Of a DNA stretch of 64,000 nucleotides, positions 27,445 to 35,800 are shown in pieces. The DNA is taken from assembly GCA_040510375.1 (NCBI GenBank), contig JBEVJC010000034.1, forward strand, positions 124,001 to 188,000. The letters run 5' to 3'. Under the pieces are notes generated by a model. That model made no database searches. It was not told the origin of the DNA and saw only the letters and a program-made list of their open reading frames with translations. Source of the DNA: JBEVJC01 sp040510375. Lineage in GTDB: Bacteria > Bacteroidota > Bacteroidia > Chitinophagales > Chitinophagaceae. Positions within the stretch are counted from its first letter, which is position 1. Every line of letters begins with the position of its first letter. A program made the translations under genes and the position numbers.

Positions 27445-27543
27445 ATGAAAATAATTTGCAACTTCATCTCTTTTGTTATTGTTTGTGGGGCCAAAGAAGC
27501 AAATCTGGATGGTTTACTTAAAGATTTCAATAGAAAACATTAA
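27445..27543 (+). CDS. Short ORF with a signal-like N-terminus, possibly a gene remnant
   Basis: The 32-codon frame starts MKIICNFISFVIVCGA, a hydrophobic signal-like stretch with a possible lipobox-type VIVCGA, then ends after a short polar tail. It may be the 5' remnant of a lost lipoprotein gene like others in this region, or chance. Confidence 0.25.
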   Translation: MKIICNFISFVIVCGAKEANLDGLLKDFNRKH

Positions 27544-27560
27544 TCTTTAGATCAAACTAT

Positions 27561-28109
27561 ATGAATATGCGATGCCTTTTTGCAATTTGTCTGTTTAATA
27601 TAACGTTGTCTTCATGCCGAAAAGTATTAACCACGGATATCACAATCGATTTCAATTATGAAGTAATCGACGATAACTATTCATCCCCCGTTCAAATATC
27701 ATTCGTCAACAACACCTCAAACGCCCAGTTCTTCCGCTGGTCATTTCCCGGTGAAAAACCCAGCGTCTATGATAAAGGAGATCCGGGGATTGTCCGGTTC
27801 GATACAGCTGGTATAATCAGAATCAAATTAGAGGCATGGAATGATGAACAACATCTGGAAAAAGAAATTACTATTGTGATTGATAGCGCAGTACATGCCG
27901 ACTTCAGCGCGGAGGCTGAATCCAATAATTTTAGTCCAAGTGACTTTATTGTTAGTAGCCGTGCAACTGGAGCCACCCAATACAAATGGTTATTTGAAAA
28001 CGGAACGCCCGGCACAGACACAGGAAAGTATCCGACTCCGGTCCATTATGATCAACCAGGGGTATACAGGATCATGTTGGAAGTTAGTAACGAACGCGAA
28101 GTTCGATGA
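27561..28109 (+). CDS. PKD-domain lipoprotein, 3' end replaced by recombination
   Basis: The 182-residue product has a lipoprotein signal (MNMRCLFAICLFNITLSSC, lipobox Cys19) and two PKD-like repeats: SFVNNTSNAQFFRWSFPGEK to LEAWNDE, and SSRATGATQYKWLFENGTPG to MLEVSNE. PKD domains are surface beta-sandwiches that mediate binding. In intact relatives more sequence follows the second repeat; here the frame ends a few codons later, exactly where homology to the beta-propeller family begins (about 28,090-28,109). It is probably a truncated, chimeric gene. A decayed second copy lies at 25243-25354. Confidence 0.65.
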   Translation: MNMRCLFAICLFNITLSSCRKVLTTDITIDFNYEVIDDNYSSPVQISFVNNTSNAQFFRWSFPGEKPSVYDKGDPGIVRFDTAGIIRIKLEAWNDEQHLEKEITIVIDSAVHADFSAEAESNNFSPSDFIVSSRATGATQYKWLFENGTPGTDTGKYPTPVHYDQPGVYRIMLEVSNEREVR

Positions 28110-28919
28110 GGATATGTCTGCCATCACCACTCCCGTTAGTGGTTTGAAACAAATAAAGGTGGTTCATCAAAATGGGATGTCATTACGTTGGAGGCTAGAT
28201 AATTTACAACCCTGGAAGGTGAAAATTTGGGGTTTGATGGTAGATTGTTGTGGGAGTTGAGTATCTCTGAACCTTTTGTAGTGAAATTGACAGGAGAAGA
28301 CACCTTAGTTTTTTTTATGGAATCGAAAAACATTATTGCCTATAGATTATCGGATGGGTTAAAGCTATGGCATATTGATTTAAGAGAATTGATTCCGGAT
28401 GTTTTAACGTGGTATGATGATCAGTCCGCAGCTCATGATGATAAAATATTTTTTTATGCTAAGTCAGAATTTGAAAGTGGATTTACATTTTGTCTAGATA
28501 CTACCACGGGTCATGAAATTGCGAGATTTAAGGAAATCCGTGGTGATATGAGGGCTTTCGGAGACCAGCTGTTTGCATCGGTTGAAACGAATACACTTGT
28601 GGGATTGAATATGGACACACTTTTGTTGTCAAAATGGGACTTTAAAAAGATATTGGCTCCAGTAAATCTTCAGATAAATGCATTTAGTTTTTTCGTTACA
28701 GAAAATAATTTATTATGCTTTGCAGATAGCCGAGGCTTCACTAGTCTTCGGTTTGGGGTTGTTAATATAGCTACTAATGATGTCATACAGATTGAGAATG
28801 TTGCAGTTTGCGATCACCATAAACAAAATATTCTTGAGGTATTTCGATATGGGAAAAGGGTATACATCGAGACTTCAGACAAGAGCTTACACCTTTACAG
28901 GCTTGAGGCGAACACATAG
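28085..28919 (+). pseudogene. Beta-propeller paralogue, 5'-truncated and frameshifted
   Basis: From about 28110 the translation parallels the intact propeller at 26373-27428 (SKNIIAYRLSDGLKLWHIDL against SKNIYAYRLSDGVELWHIDL; SGFTFCLDTTTG against RGFTFCLDIETG). The first part is in one frame (GLKQIKVVHQNG) and the rest in another (from TTG 28227). Inserting one A in the A-run at 28222-28225 restores VKNLGFDGRLLW, matching VRNLRHDGTLLW. The first about 80 residues are missing, replaced by the PKD gene. A 230-codon frame from TTG 28227 remains open and could still be translated. Confidence 0.75.
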
Positions 28920-28963
28920 TTAATAGTTTTTTAAATTTGATAACTTCACTTAAACGAAATCAA

Positions 28964-29014
28964 CTTTGCTACAGTAAAAAGCAAAGAGTAAGCCAGAGAA
29001 ACTGGCTTTACTCT
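28964..29014. repeat. Two adjacent inverted repeats after the propeller pseudogene
   Basis: CTTTGCT (28964-28970) pairs with AGCAAAG (28980-28986). Immediately after, AGAGTAAGCCAG (28985-28996) pairs with CTGGCTTTACTCT (29002-29014) with one bulged T. No T-run follows the second stem, so a standard terminator is doubtful; it may be a mobile-element or attachment-site remnant. Confidence 0.5.
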
Positions 29015-29016
29015 AT

Positions 29017-29142
29017 CTAATTACTGAAATCCGGGGTTTGATTCTGGAATACTTCATCCGAGGAAAATAGGCAGATTTCAATACGACGCTTGTCCAGGGA
29101 TACTACAATATTATCGCCTTCTTTGAAGCCAACATTTTTCTG
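29017..29142 (-). pseudogene. Possible SymE-like toxin remnant
   Basis: On the minus strand a 41-codon frame without a start reads QKNVGFKEGDNIVVSLDKRR and ends shortly after in FSN. GF-x2-GD-x-(IV)3 followed by a basic turn resembles the C-terminal half of SymE-type small toxins (AGF-x2-G-x-x-V-x-V). The upstream half is cut by a TGA. Too short for a firm identification. The rest of 29143-29419 holds no gene that I can see. Confidence 0.3.
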
Positions 29143-29419
29143 TCAGGAAGATTGTAAAGGAGTTTCATATCTATAACTATTTCGTGAGCTAAAGATCCTA
29201 AATGTCGAAGCTGACACCGCGGCCATTTCACATCCGGGAAAATGTATTTTCCTCAGAAAATTCTGGAAAATGACTACAAAGGTCATGGAGCCGCTTAAGC
29301 GTTTATTTATCTAATTTATGATGCAGGCTTTCCCTAACAGGTTTCAGGAGTTCCTACGTGCCAGGCGCATCTTGGCTATTATCGGGGTTGGGTTCAGGGC
29401 CGATACCAACACCAAATAA

Positions 29420-30739
29420 TTATAGTTTGGAAAATTTCAATACTTGTTTCCAGCTTCCGGATATTGCTTGCATGTAATATGTGCCAGAGTTAATTCCGTT
29501 AAGCGGAATAGTAATTTCATTATTTCCCTTCTGCACAGCGATGGTTCTTTCAACAACTATTGCACCTGATGCATTAGATATAATTATTTTAATTCGGCCA
29601 TTTCCCTCACTGGTAAAAACAGTTTTTAAGTGAGTTTGAACCGGATTGCCTTGCAATTTCAAATAATTCGCAAATTCAAAATTTACTTTCACTATACGCG
29701 AATATTCAAATCTGCCGTCAATATCTATTTGTTTCAGGCGATAATAATTATTGCCACCTGCAGGCGCCACATCTGTAAATTGATAGTCGATGCGATTGTC
29801 ACTATTCCCAGCAGCAGCAATACTGCCGATTCGGATAAAATTATTGTTCTCGCTGCGTTGAATTTCAAAGCTCCTGCTATTGTCTTCCTGGGCTGTGCTC
29901 CATTTTAATTCGATACCACCAGCATTACGGATTGCACTAAAGGATATTAGCCTTACTGGCAGTACTGCTGGTGATAATCCAACCCAGTTGGAAATACTTC
30001 CGTTTAAGGTAAAGTTGTTGAGTGTACCGTTATTACTGTTAGCTGTTCCATCTGTAGCTATTGTTACAGTTGAATTATCACCCTGTGCCACGCCCTGGTT
30101 AAATGAATAATACATGATCAGGTTGGTTTGGCCCACTGGGTTCATTTGAGAATTCATTGTAGCCAATATTTCCCCGGGCGTCCGGGCGATGTTCCACAAC
30201 CGAAGTTCTTCCATATTACCAGTAAAGAAATTTCCTAAACCAAAACCCTGCGTACCAATATAGATGGCATTATCGATGTTACCATTGTCGATAGACTGAC
30301 TTGTGTAATATGGCCCATTCATAACTCCATCCAGGTAAAAAAAAATTTCTAGCCACGGACCTACAGCCTGGACCGTCACTGCTACGTGTTGCCAGGTATT
30401 CAGCACATAGGTAAGTGTGGATCGGATAGTGCTTCCGCATTGACTTTGATCCCAGAACACCAGATTGTTAGAGCTTCCACAAGCGCCCAATCCGTATTCG
30501 CCGCTAAGGGCAAACCCGTATCCGTAGTTTCCTTTTATCAGGATATTTCCCCAGTTATTATTGGTTGGGTACACCCAGGCTTCAATAGTAACTGCATCCG
30601 TCATATAGTGGGTGGGACTATACGGTACCCGGATGTAGTCGTCCACACCATCAAAATTGAGCGAATTATTTTGCGCGGAAGCAAATCCGGAAGACAGGAG
30701 GAATAGACAACCATAGGATAAAACGGAGGATAATTTCAT
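29420..30739 (-). CDS. LamG-domain surface protein with T9SS type A sorting region
   Basis: This 439-residue secreted protein starts with a Sec signal (about 22 residues ending FASAQ). Residues 25-210 form a LamG/concanavalin-like lectin fold (SLNFDGVDDYIRVPYSPTHY, TIEAWVYPT, NTWQHVAVTVQ, GNMEELRLWNIARTPGEI). After a linker, PVRLISFSAIRN-x-GGIELKWSTAQEDN and NYYRLKQIDIDGRFEYSRIV form the Ig-like stalk. The C-terminal about 80 residues (from LKLQGNPVQ) form a T9SS type A sorting region, with IPLNGINSGTYYMQ near the end. It should be exported by type IX secretion and attached to or released from the surface. Ligand unknown. Confidence 0.85.
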   Translation of the reverse strand: MKLSSVLSYGCLFLLSSGFASAQNNSLNFDGVDDYIRVPYSPTHYMTDAVTIEAWVYPTNNNWGNILIKGNYGYGFALSGEYGLGACGSSNNLVFWDQSQCGSTIRSTLTYVLNTWQHVAVTVQAVGPWLEIFFYLDGVMNGPYYTSQSIDNGNIDNAIYIGTQGFGLGNFFTGNMEELRLWNIARTPGEILATMNSQMNPVGQTNLIMYYSFNQGVAQGDNSTVTIATDGTANSNNGTLNNFTLNGSISNWVGLSPAVLPVRLISFSAIRNAGGIELKWSTAQEDNSRSFEIQRSENNNFIRIGSIAAAGNSDNRIDYQFTDVAPAGGNNYYRLKQIDIDGRFEYSRIVKVNFEFANYLKLQGNPVQTHLKTVFTSEGNGRIKIIISNASGAIVVERTIAVQKGNNEITIPLNGINSGTYYMQAISGSWKQVLKFSKL

Positions 30740-31066
30740 AGTGTAGGTATAGGTGTTACCCGAATCTAATCTTTATTTAACTGGCGGGAGGAAATCATAT
30801 TATTCTTATGTTAAACAAGTATCATATTATGGGGTGACATATCAGGTATGCCCGGAGCGCTGGCGGGTACATCTAGAGTTGGTTTATCCGAAGGAGCAGC
30901 GCAAAGTGATGGGACCGAACATCCCGGCAAAAAATGTGGCTGTGTAGCAATATTGGCAATAAAGTGTGGGAATTCTTATTTGAATCAGGACAACCGCCTT
31001 ATGTTAGCTCAACACAGGTTAACTTCAATCCCGTAACAATCTATTATATATATAAAACGAATTGAT
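30740..31066. other. Non-coding gap with a coding remnant
   Basis: No credible full gene. A frame at about 30934-31065 (NKVWEFLFESGQPPYVSSTQ followed by VNFNPVTIYYIYKTN) looks like the C-terminus of a lost protein, with frame shifts upstream. Family not recognised. Confidence 0.35.
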
Positions 31067-31585
31067 ATGCAATTTTTCAAAACGATTTTTCTTCTATTGG
31101 TCTTGTTCGGAAGTCAGCCAGAATTAAGTGCACAGGATAAAAACGATTCCACCATTCGTTATATAAAAACAACCTCTGGATATTTGATGGTGTTGAGGGA
31201 ATCAGATGATGTCATTGCTGCCATTGAAAATCTGGCAGTAAAGGAAAACATTCCATCGGGTAATTTCACGGGTATCGGATTTGCACAAATAGTCACTTTT
31301 GGATTTTATGATTTTAATCTAAAAAAGTTTAATCCTAAAACTTTTAACAAAGTGGAGATGGGAAGTATAACCGGATCTATCGCATGGAGTGAAAAAAATC
31401 CTTCTGTTCACGTTCATGGTGTGGCGACAGATGAAAATTTTGCTGCCTTTGGAGGTCATATCCTTTCGTTGGTTGTGGGAACAGGGTCAATGGAAATTTA
31501 TATTACTTTAAACAATACCAAACTGGAAAGAAAATTGGAACAACCTTTGAATGCAAATGTGCTTCAGCTATCTGAGTCCAATTAG
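31067..31585 (+). CDS. Secreted PPC (DUF296)-domain protein
   Basis: The 172-residue product has an N-terminal signal (MQFFKTIFLLLVLFGSQPEL then SAQ) followed by a PPC/DUF296 domain. Family hallmarks are YLMVLRESDDVIAAIENLA, the GIGFAQ segment, and the putative metal-binding PSVHVHGVATDENFAAFGGH (two close His and a third). Most PPC proteins are cytoplasmic and the domain occurs in plant DNA-binding proteins; here the signal places it in the periplasm. Its role is unknown. The following VOC gene begins 27 nt later and may be cotranscribed. Confidence 0.8.
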   Translation: MQFFKTIFLLLVLFGSQPELSAQDKNDSTIRYIKTTSGYLMVLRESDDVIAAIENLAVKENIPSGNFTGIGFAQIVTFGFYDFNLKKFNPKTFNKVEMGSITGSIAWSEKNPSVHVHGVATDENFAAFGGHILSLVVGTGSMEIYITLNNTKLERKLEQPLNANVLQLSESN

Positions 31586-31612
31586 GTTGATTAATAAAAA
31601 ATTAAAAAGAAT

Positions 31613-32104
31613 ATGGAAAAGAGTAAAACAGCAGGCCTCTCCCGTGCAAACCACGTAGGAATCACCGTAAGCAACCTGGAAAAATCTATCGCTTTTTATG
31701 AGGCCCTGACCGGAAGAAAGGTTTCAAACATTGACGAAATCGGCGGCCCAAGGATGGCTAAAACGCAGGGGCTTGATGATACAAAGATCAAATATGCAAA
31801 TCTTCATTTGGAAAATCTGAATATTGACATTTTGGAATACGTGATTCCCAAACCGGAAACCGCTTCTTATCAGAACAATCAGATAAGTGCAATGCACCTT
31901 TGCTTTGAAGTGGATGATGTCGATACTGCTATTAAACGCCTGAAAGAAATTGGAGTTGAACCGGACGGAGAGCCAATCGTTTTTAAGGAAGAAGATGGGT
32001 TAAAATCAGGTTTTGGAACCGCGGTAGCGTATTTCAAGGATCCAGACGGGACAAATCTTGAAATAATAGCGCCACAGGGGCCTTTCAAAAGACAAAATAA
32101 TTAA
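31613..32104 (+). CDS. VOC family (glyoxalase-like) protein
   Basis: This 163-residue protein has the two beta-alpha-beta-beta-beta modules of the vicinal-oxygen-chelate fold: NHVGITVSNLEKSIAFYEAL with a metal-ligand His, then MHLCFEVDDVDTAIKRLKEI with a second His and AYFKDPDGTNLEIIAPQGPF with the Glu ligand. Such proteins catalyse glyoxalase, dioxygenase or epimerase reactions, or bind small molecules; the substrate cannot be told from sequence. No signal peptide, so cytoplasmic. It probably forms a small operon with the PPC gene. Confidence 0.85.
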   Translation: MEKSKTAGLSRANHVGITVSNLEKSIAFYEALTGRKVSNIDEIGGPRMAKTQGLDDTKIKYANLHLENLNIDILEYVIPKPETASYQNNQISAMHLCFEVDDVDTAIKRLKEIGVEPDGEPIVFKEEDGLKSGFGTAVAYFKDPDGTNLEIIAPQGPFKRQNN

Positions 32105-32126
32105 ATTATTTTGTCAGCAATTGATG

Positions 32127-32240
32127 TAGCGTTTTCTTCACGAGGCTGGAGAAACAACTGGTTTTATCGCGAGGCTCTACGAACTACCTGAAAAGGATAT
32201 TGAGGCAGCGATCTCGTTATTTAATATCAAAGCTGCATGA
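32127..32240 (+). pseudogene. Remnant of a DUF433-like antitoxin gene
   Basis: After an in-frame TAG, 36 codons read RFLHEAGETTGFIARLYELP then EKDIEAAISLFNIKAA and stop at TGA 32238-32240. The closing helix E-x-DI-x-AAI-x-(YF) resembles the C-terminal part of DUF433 antitoxins. The start is missing. It overlaps the next frame by ATGA, the layout of a toxin-antitoxin operon. Confidence 0.4.
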
Positions 32241-32347
32241 TTCAGGTTTTAGTAGACGAAAACCTTTCGGAATACCCGGCTGATGAAAATGGACAAGGTT
32301 TCCACAATACCTTAGTAACATTTTCACCAACCCAATTCCTAGATTAA
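32237..32347 (+). pseudogene. Remnant of a DUF5615/PIN-like toxin gene
   Basis: ATG 32237 opens MIQVLVDENLSEYPADENGQ, whose LVDENLS matches the N-terminal catalytic strand (LLDENLS) of DUF5615 PIN-like toxins that pair with DUF433. The frame ends after 36 codons, so most of the enzyme is gone. The ATGA overlap with the antitoxin remnant is retained. Confidence 0.4.
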
Positions 32348-32886
32348 ACTCAAAAGTTGATGGTTTTCAAGAACTATTGTTTTAAGAAATTCAAAGCCAA
32401 CTCAACTGGCCTCGATATCATCTTTATTTTCAAATAATTTCCGGCATTGTGGTGTTAATAGGATTATGTTACGGTTGTAGCAGAAAAGGAAGTTCGAATT
32501 CATTATATATGAACGCTGGAATGGAAAATGTTCAATATGAAAAATAACTACTTCTCTTGCAAAGGCTGATTCGAAGCACGATAATTTTATTCTGACAAAT
32601 GTTGAACCAGTGAATTATGTAACAAATTTCAGAAATTATGTAACGCTGGCTGTAAAATTGAAATGAGCTTTGTATGCTCGTTGGTAGCTTCTGTTAACAT
32701 TTGACTATTAACAGTAAGGCAAACCAATTTCCATTATAGCAATACTTGCCATAAGAAACCGACGCTTGAAAAGTAAATTCCGGTTTCGTTATATTGAAAG
32801 AGCAGCATAAGAATCTATAAGGCAGTGCCGGTTTTTTTAAGCCCACACCTGATCATCCGGACCTTAACGTTTGTAAACCTATAACT
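32348..32886. other. Non-coding gap before the giant T9SS protein
   Basis: About 540 nt without a credible ORF on either strand. It contains the AATTATGTAAC direct repeats (listed separately) and a GTGCCGGTTTTTTTAAG segment near 32825 whose short stem is unconvincing as a terminator. The promoter of the 32887 gene must lie in this stretch, but no perfect TAnnTTTG box is obvious. Confidence 0.4.
32613..32644. repeat. Two 11-bp direct repeats AATTATGTAAC, 21 bp apart
   Basis: Copies at 32613-32623 and 32634-32644 are identical and spaced by 21 bp start to start, two helical turns. Such spacing fits a regulator site or the multiple terminal repeats of IS21-like elements. No transposase is present nearby. 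Confidence 0.55.
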
Positions 32887-35800
32887 ATGAAACCACGATT
32901 ACCCATTCTGATCTTATGCCTTTTATTCATTCAACCCATTTTCTCCCAAAATACACTTGACCTCGCCGGCCTGTCTGCCTCAACACCGCCATCCGTGGCA
33001 TATAGTTTTCGGAAATTAAGCAGTAATTATTCCGGATTTGCCCTGAAAGCAAGAAGAGCCTCAGATAATGCGGAAGCAAATGTCGCTTTTGATGTCACCG
33101 GCGGAATAAGCGCAACCAGCCTGGCAACCTTTACTCCTGGTGTTGCAATAGGGACTGCGCTCGGGACATCTCAGGCAGGTACCATCAGCACTGCTGTCAG
33201 CAAAACGGGATCCATTTCAATCAGTGTCAACAAAACAGGAACTATTACTACAATTAATACCTCCCTTACTATTAACGGTACGGGTACCAGTTTTACCGCT
33301 GATCTGGCAGCAGGAGACAGGATATTTAATGCAGTCAACAATGTACTTATAGGGGTGGTAGCATCTGTAACAAGCAATACCAGTTTGCAACTGACCAATT
33401 TTGCAACAGCTTCTCTGACATCGGTTGGTTATAAGACCACTAACGCGATTGTTACGGGAATCGGGACAATTTTCACCACAGAACTTGCCGCAGGTGATCG
33501 TCTATTTAATTCAGCGAACACTTACCTGGGTACAATTGCCGCCATCATAAATTCAACTATTCTTACGCTGAATGCTGTAGATGTAATTTCTGCATCGGCG
33601 ATAAGCTATAAAAGCACTTCGGCAACGATTACAGGCATAGGCACCCTCTTTACAACTTTATTGCCGGGTGACCTGCTGATCAGCAATAATATCACCTTAG
33701 GTGTTATTTCTTCCATTAACAGTAACACCTCCCTTTTATTAACAACTAAGGCAGGCACTGCCATTTCCGACCTTGCCTATAAATCAACGGCGGGCACCAT
33801 TTCTTTCAGTGCATTTTATTCTTCTTCTTCTGTTTTTATCAATACGTGGTATGATCAAAGTGGGAATAGCAGAAATGCCATCCAACTAAAACCCACCAAT
33901 CAGGCGAGAGTGGTCAATGCAGGTGTTCTTTATACCATGGGGGGAAAAGCATCCGCGGAATTTTCTGGTTCGTTAACCTCCTTCCTCCAAACCTCAACGG
34001 TAGCATCCTATCTCAATAATACACCCTACACATTAAATAAGGTAACGGCAGAAGCAACTATAAATCCCGCCAATCAGTTTCCCTTTAGTACTACAGGTGG
34101 CGGTGGCCCGGCCAATTCACTTATGCATTTCGGATATAGAAGTTCAACATTGTTGACGATTGCACAATTAAGCCATGATCATAATTTTACTGCCAGCCCT
34201 GGCACCTCATTGGAAATACATACTGGGGTGAAAACTACCGCCGCCGCCAGTCAATTTTATAAAAACGGAATTAATCTCGGCGGAGTAAGCAGCGGTGCTG
34301 CCTCCTATTTATCCGATGTTGGATTATTGAATATCGGATGTTATATACCAACGGGCAGCTATTATAATGGCTCGATCTCCGAAGCTATTATCTTTCCTTC
34401 TGCACTAAACAGTGCGGATGTAACCCTGTTAATCAATAACCAGACAGCAAATTATAGCATATCAACTGTTTCCTGGACCGGAGCCGTTTCCACTAGTTGG
34501 AACGATGCCGGTAACTGGTCCAATGGAATCGTACCGACCATCAGCAGCCCCCCTGTTGTATTGATACCGGCGGGCAGACCGTTTTATCCTGTTATCAGTA
34601 CCGGCACTGTGCAGGTTAACAGCGTATCCGTAGACCCTGGGGCATCACTCACCGTTAATGGAACCGGAATTTTTCAACTGACAGGTACCATCCATAATCT
34701 TGGCACCTGCAACTTCAGCAGTGGCACAATAGAATATATAGGTCTGGCATCACAAGGAATTGGTCCTAATACTTTTACTGGCAGTGTTTTAAATCTGATT
34801 GTCAATAACAGCACGGGAGTGCTGCTGCAAAGCAATGTTACTGTTTCCGGTAATCTTACTTTTACGGCAGGCAAACTTTCTATTAATGCCAATACACTTA
34901 CCATCGGAGGTATGGTTACCAATTCGATCACCGGAGGAATAAAAGGCGAAAACAACAGCAACATAATTGTCAACGGTTCCGTCAGCCCAACGTTGAGTTT
35001 TGACCAGACAACGCCGGGCGGCACAAATCTCTTAAGGAACCTAACGATCAATAGCAGCGGACAAGTAGTAACATTAGCTAACAATCTTGTTATGATGGGA
35101 TCCGGTGCAACCACTTTTATTGCCGGCAAATTATCGATCGGCAGTTCAACACTTACGATAAAAGGCAATGTGGTCAATACGGTAAATGAAGGATTGAGAG
35201 GCGGCGTTTCCAGCAACGTGACAGTTGACGGTATTTTAAGCCCTGTGCTCAGTTTTGACCAGACCACATCAGGTACCAGTAATGCATTAAACAACCTGAC
35301 ACTCAATTGCACCGGCCAAACTGTTACATTAAACAGACCACTTGTTATTACAACAGTCCTGAATTTAACAGCGGGCACATTAGCAGATGCGGGTAACCAG
35401 GTCATATCTGCCGGCACGATAAACCTGAGTTCAGGGATATTTAAATTAGGCTCTGCGACTGTTGCTACCATATGGCCAGGCTTTACTGCCAATAATATTA
35501 CAACAGGAGGAACAGTGGAATATGCATCGGGCATGGCGCAAATAGTATCCGCTGTTCCGGTTTATCAGAATCTTACCATCAGTGCGGCCGGGGGAACAAC
35601 TGCAGCTAATAATTTATCTATAAATGGTATTCTTAACCTGTCAGCGGCAAACCCATCAGCGGTCATTGGCAGCTTGTCAACAGGTATATATACTTTGACC
35701 ATGGGAGCATCTGCTACTACCGCAGGGCAGGGTGATGTGACAGGGATAGTAAGGAGGACAACAATCCTCCCTAATGTTATATACTCAATGGGGAGCCAAT

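Noticed and set aside
28985..29014. Terminator for the propeller pseudogene
   Set aside because: Stem is good, but no T-run follows on either strand; listed as an inverted repeat instead.
30753..30947. A 64-codon plus-strand frame upstream of the PPC gene
   Set aside because: Composition is random, no domain; the neighbouring frame at 30934-31065 is more protein-like but also only a remnant.
34674..35534. A 286-codon open frame on the minus strand inside the giant repeat protein gene
   Set aside because: It mirrors the repeat-coding plus strand, has low-complexity Val/Pro/Leu-rich content, no start context and no recognisable domain; the plus-strand protein explains the DNA.
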